A stretch of DNA of 6,873 nt from Candidatus Chloroheliales bacterium (GTDB lineage Bacteria; Chloroflexota; Chloroflexia; QHBQ01): contig QHBQ01000185.1 in the NCBI GenBank assembly GCA_003243865.1, positions 1 through 6,873 on the forward strand, read 5' to 3'. This document shows, piece after piece, positions 5,720 through 6,873 of the stretch. The number at the start of each line of letters is the position of its first letter. The first letter of the stretch is position 1. Made by a program: the position numbers and the translations under genes. The notes under the pieces are model-generated. The model ran no database searches. It was not told where the DNA came from and was given only the letters and a program-made list of their open reading frames with translations.

Positions 5720-5744
5720 CGACGCGCAGCCAGACTGCGCGTTG
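5720..5744 (+). promoter_or_regulatory. Hairpin between P1 and P2 in the hslV leader
   Basis: ACGCGCAG (5722-5729) and CTGCGCGT (5735-5742) are perfect inverted repeats around CCAGA, extendable by G-T and C-G pairs. In a P1 transcript it would form a stable stem. As DNA it overlaps the -35 box of P2 (5742-5747), so it could also be a protein-binding site. Confidence 0.5.
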
Positions 5745-5770
5745 TTCGTTATGATGGCAAGGTATATAAT
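5742..5770 (+). promoter_or_regulatory. Possible second promoter P2 of hslVU
   Basis: TTGTTC (5742-5747), a 17-base spacer and TATAAT (5765-5770). The -10 box is perfect and the -35 box is weak (3 of 6). A short inverted repeat ACTCA/TGAGT (5771-5775 and 5784-5788) covers the expected start site near 5777. It does not match CIRCE. Confidence 0.5.
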
Positions 5771-5809
5771 ACTCACAGAGTTTTGAGTGGCAAGGTTGGT
5801 GGATACCCC

Positions 5810-5834
5810 GTAGGGCGGGTGGCGCACGCCCTGC
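5810..5834 (+). promoter_or_regulatory. Second leader hairpin before hslV
   Basis: AGGGCG (5812-5817) pairs with CGCCCT (5827-5832), with T-G and G-C pairs possible below. It ends 16 bases before the hslV Shine-Dalgarno, too far to cover it, and no T-run follows. It may be a fragment of a dispersed G+C-rich repeat. Confidence 0.35.
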
Positions 5835-5850
5835 TGGTTTACCGAAGCAT

Positions 5851-5855
5851 AGGAG
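5851..5855 (+). promoter_or_regulatory. Ribosome binding site of hslV
   Basis: AGGAG stands 4 bases before ATG 5860 and 13 bases before TTG 5869. Both distances are somewhat off the optimum. ATG is favoured by codon identity, but TTG 5869 would give a protein starting Met-Thr-Thr, as in E. coli HslV. Confidence 0.65.
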
Positions 5856-5859
5856 AGCA

Positions 5860-6534
5860 ATGTTCGTATTGACAACCATCCTCGCGGTGCGGCGCGGCAA
5901 GCATACCGCCATGGCTGGCGACGGCCAGGTGACGCTCGGCGAGATCGCGATGAAGCACAAAGCGAAGAAGATTCGCACCCTCTACGATGACAAGGTGATG
6001 GCTGGCTTTGCCGGGGCAGTCGCCGACGCGCTGACCCTGTTCGAGAAGTTCGAGGCCCAGCTTGAGCAGTATCGCGGCAACCTGCGCAAGGCGGCGGTGG
6101 AGTTGGGCAAGGAGTGGCGCACCGACAAGTTCCTCCGCCGCCTCGAGGCGCAACTGGTAATTGCCGACGCCCACAACCTGCTCGTCCTCAGCGGCGACGG
6201 CGATATTATCGAACCCGACGATGACGTAGTCGCGATTGGCAGCGGCGGGCCGTTTGCCCAGGCCGCCGCCGGCGCGCTCTTGCAGTACACCACAATGAGC
6301 GCCGAGGAGGTCGCCCGCGCCGCAATGCTGATTGCCGCGCGAATGTGCATCTTCACCAACGACCAGATTACCATGCACATTGTCAGCAGCGAGGAAGACG
6401 CGCAACCCACCGTCGAAACCGACCTGCCGCTGCCCGACAGCGGCGCAATCACCGACCACGCTGATGGTGACGATGACGATGATGACGGCGATGACGAAAC
6501 CGATGAGAAGGACGAAGCCAATGGAGAACACTAA
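5860..6534 (+). CDS. hslV: HslV (ClpQ) peptidase subunit of the HslVU protease, with acidic C-terminal tail
   Basis: The proteolytic subunit of the ATP-dependent HslVU protease, a cytoplasmic double ring of N-terminal-nucleophile threonine peptidases. With the ATG at 5860 a four-residue leader (MFVL) precedes TTILAVRR, so Thr5 would be the catalytic Thr1 after processing. The other catalytic positions fit at a constant offset of four: Asp21 (AGDGQ), Lys37 (KKIR) and Ser128 (GSGGP, 127-131). The conserved [10 protein letters not shown] and CIFTND segments are present. The usual protein ends near residue 179. Here about 45 more residues follow, with a run of six Asp (204-209) and many further acidic residues, ending NGEH. 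The tail is predicted to be disordered. hslU begins inside the last codons, overlapping by 14 bases. The family assignment is certain; the tail is unusual, and its function is unknown. Confidence 0.96.
   Translation: MFVLTTILAVRRGKHTAMAGDGQVTLGEIAMKHKAKKIRTLYDDKVMAGFAGAVADALTLFEKFEAQLEQYRGNLRKAAVELGKEWRTDKFLRRLEAQLVIADAHNLLVLSGDGDIIEPDDDVVAIGSGGPFAQAAAGALLQYTTMSAEEVARAAMLIAARMCIFTNDQITMHIVSSEEDAQPTVETDLPLPDSGAITDHADGDDDDDDGDDETDEKDEANGEH
6508..6512 (+). promoter_or_regulatory. Ribosome binding site of hslU, inside hslV
   Basis: AAGGA stands 8 bases before the ATG at 6521 and lies within the hslV codons for the acidic tail (Glu-Lys-Asp). It selects 6521 among several in-frame ATGs (6464, 6473, 6479, 6482, 6491, 6503) created by GAT codons read one base on, none of which has a purine-rich site at a suitable distance. 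Confidence 0.7.
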
Positions 6535-6873
6535 CCCCACCGCCAACGAACAAAACATCTCCGCCTCACTCACCCCGCGTCAAGTGGTCGAGTTGCTGGA
6601 CAAGTACATTGTGGGCCAGAGCGAGGCGAAGCGGGCGGTTGCCATTGCCCTGCGCAACCGCTACCGCCGCCAGCGCCTGACCAACGAGATGCGCGACGAG
6701 GTCAGCCCCAAGAACATCCTGATGATCGGACCGACTGGCGTGGGCAAGACCGAGATCGCCCGCCGCGTTGCCAAGCTGATTGACGCGCCCTTCCTCAAGA
6801 TCGAAGCGACCAAGTTTACCGAGGCCGGCTATGTGGGCCGCGATGTGGATAGCATCATCCGCGACATCACCGA
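6521..6873 (+). CDS. hslU: HslU (ClpY) ATPase subunit of the HslVU protease, 5' part
   Basis: The AAA+ unfoldase that caps HslV, recognises and unfolds substrates and threads them into the peptidase chamber. 117 codons are visible before the window ends. The N-terminal signature [20 protein letters not shown] is at 18-37, with the conserved helix [11 protein letters not shown] at 43-53. Walker A GPTGVGKT is at 70-77 (Lys76, Thr77). The pore loop GYVG, followed by [10 protein letters not shown], is at 103-106. The Walker B motif and sensor residues lie beyond the edge. The start overlaps hslV by 14 bases in a +1 frame, typical of translational coupling that balances the two subunits. There is no sign of damage in the visible part. 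Confidence 0.96.
   Translation, partial: MENTNPTANEQNISASLTPRQVVELLDKYIVGQSEAKRAVAIALRNRYRRQRLTNEMRDEVSPKNILMIGPTGVGKTEIARRVAKLIDAPFLKIEATKFTEAGYVGRDVDSIIRDIT

Noticed and set aside
5771..5788. CIRCE heat-shock operator before hslV
   Set aside because: Only ACTCA/TGAGT with an 8-base gap is present, which does not match the TTAGCACTC-N9-GAGTGCTAA consensus.
5666..5875. Minus-strand small open frames in the hslV leader
   Set aside because: They overlap the plus-strand promoters and leader hairpins, have no ribosome binding site, and their products show no recognisable feature.
5839..6573. 244-codon open frame antisense to hslV and hslU
   Set aside because: Mirror of the Asp-rich and G+C-rich coding sequence; its Val/Ile-rich stretch is only the complement of GAT/GAC codons.

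Overview
The window reads like a chromosome segment from a fairly G+C-rich bacterium, most plausibly a filamentous member of the Chloroflexota (Chloroflexia). That placement is an inference from four things: a Bacillus-type PyrB followed by a multifunctional-complex-type PyrC with no pyrI in between, a secreted SLH protein with Cys-bounded loops ending in CFKPN, canonical AAGGAGG-type ribosome binding sites, and G-rich dispersed hairpin repeats between genes. It could not be tested by database search here.

Layout. Bases 1-24 are the last codons of an upstream + strand gene. pyrB (58-1068) and pyrC (1414-2874) encode steps 2 and 3 of de novo pyrimidine synthesis: carbamoyl-aspartate formation and ring closure to dihydroorotate. 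They are separated by a 345-base spacer built from a triple heptamer and three copies of a G-rich hairpin repeat. A hairpin at 2886-2921 separates pyrC from two convergent, minus-strand genes for exported proteins. These are a lipoprotein (2931-3800) and, upstream of it in transcription order, a large SLH (S-layer homology) protein (3889-5277). The signal peptide of the SLH protein lies in the same frame just upstream (start 5391) but is cut off from the rest by one in-frame TAG. That TAG sits at the tip of a perfect 11-bp hairpin, which is the most notable observation in the window.

The 468-base divergent region 5392-5859 holds a strong-looking minus-strand promoter for the SLH gene and a 5' leader hairpin abutting its Shine-Dalgarno. 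It also holds a 135-bp element with perfect 18-bp terminal inverted repeats, resembling a MITE, and two sigma70-like promoters plus two leader hairpins in front of hslV.

hslV (5860-6534) and the start of hslU (6521 to beyond the window end) encode the peptidase and the ATPase unfoldase of the HslVU (ClpQY) protease. They overlap by 14 bases. HslV carries an unusual Asp-rich C-terminal tail, and the hslU ribosome binding site and start are embedded in the bases that encode it.

The two exported-protein genes and their flanks are visibly poorer in G+C than the pyr and hsl genes, which fits an accessory block set between two housekeeping operons. I see no tRNA, rRNA, CRISPR array or intact transposase gene.
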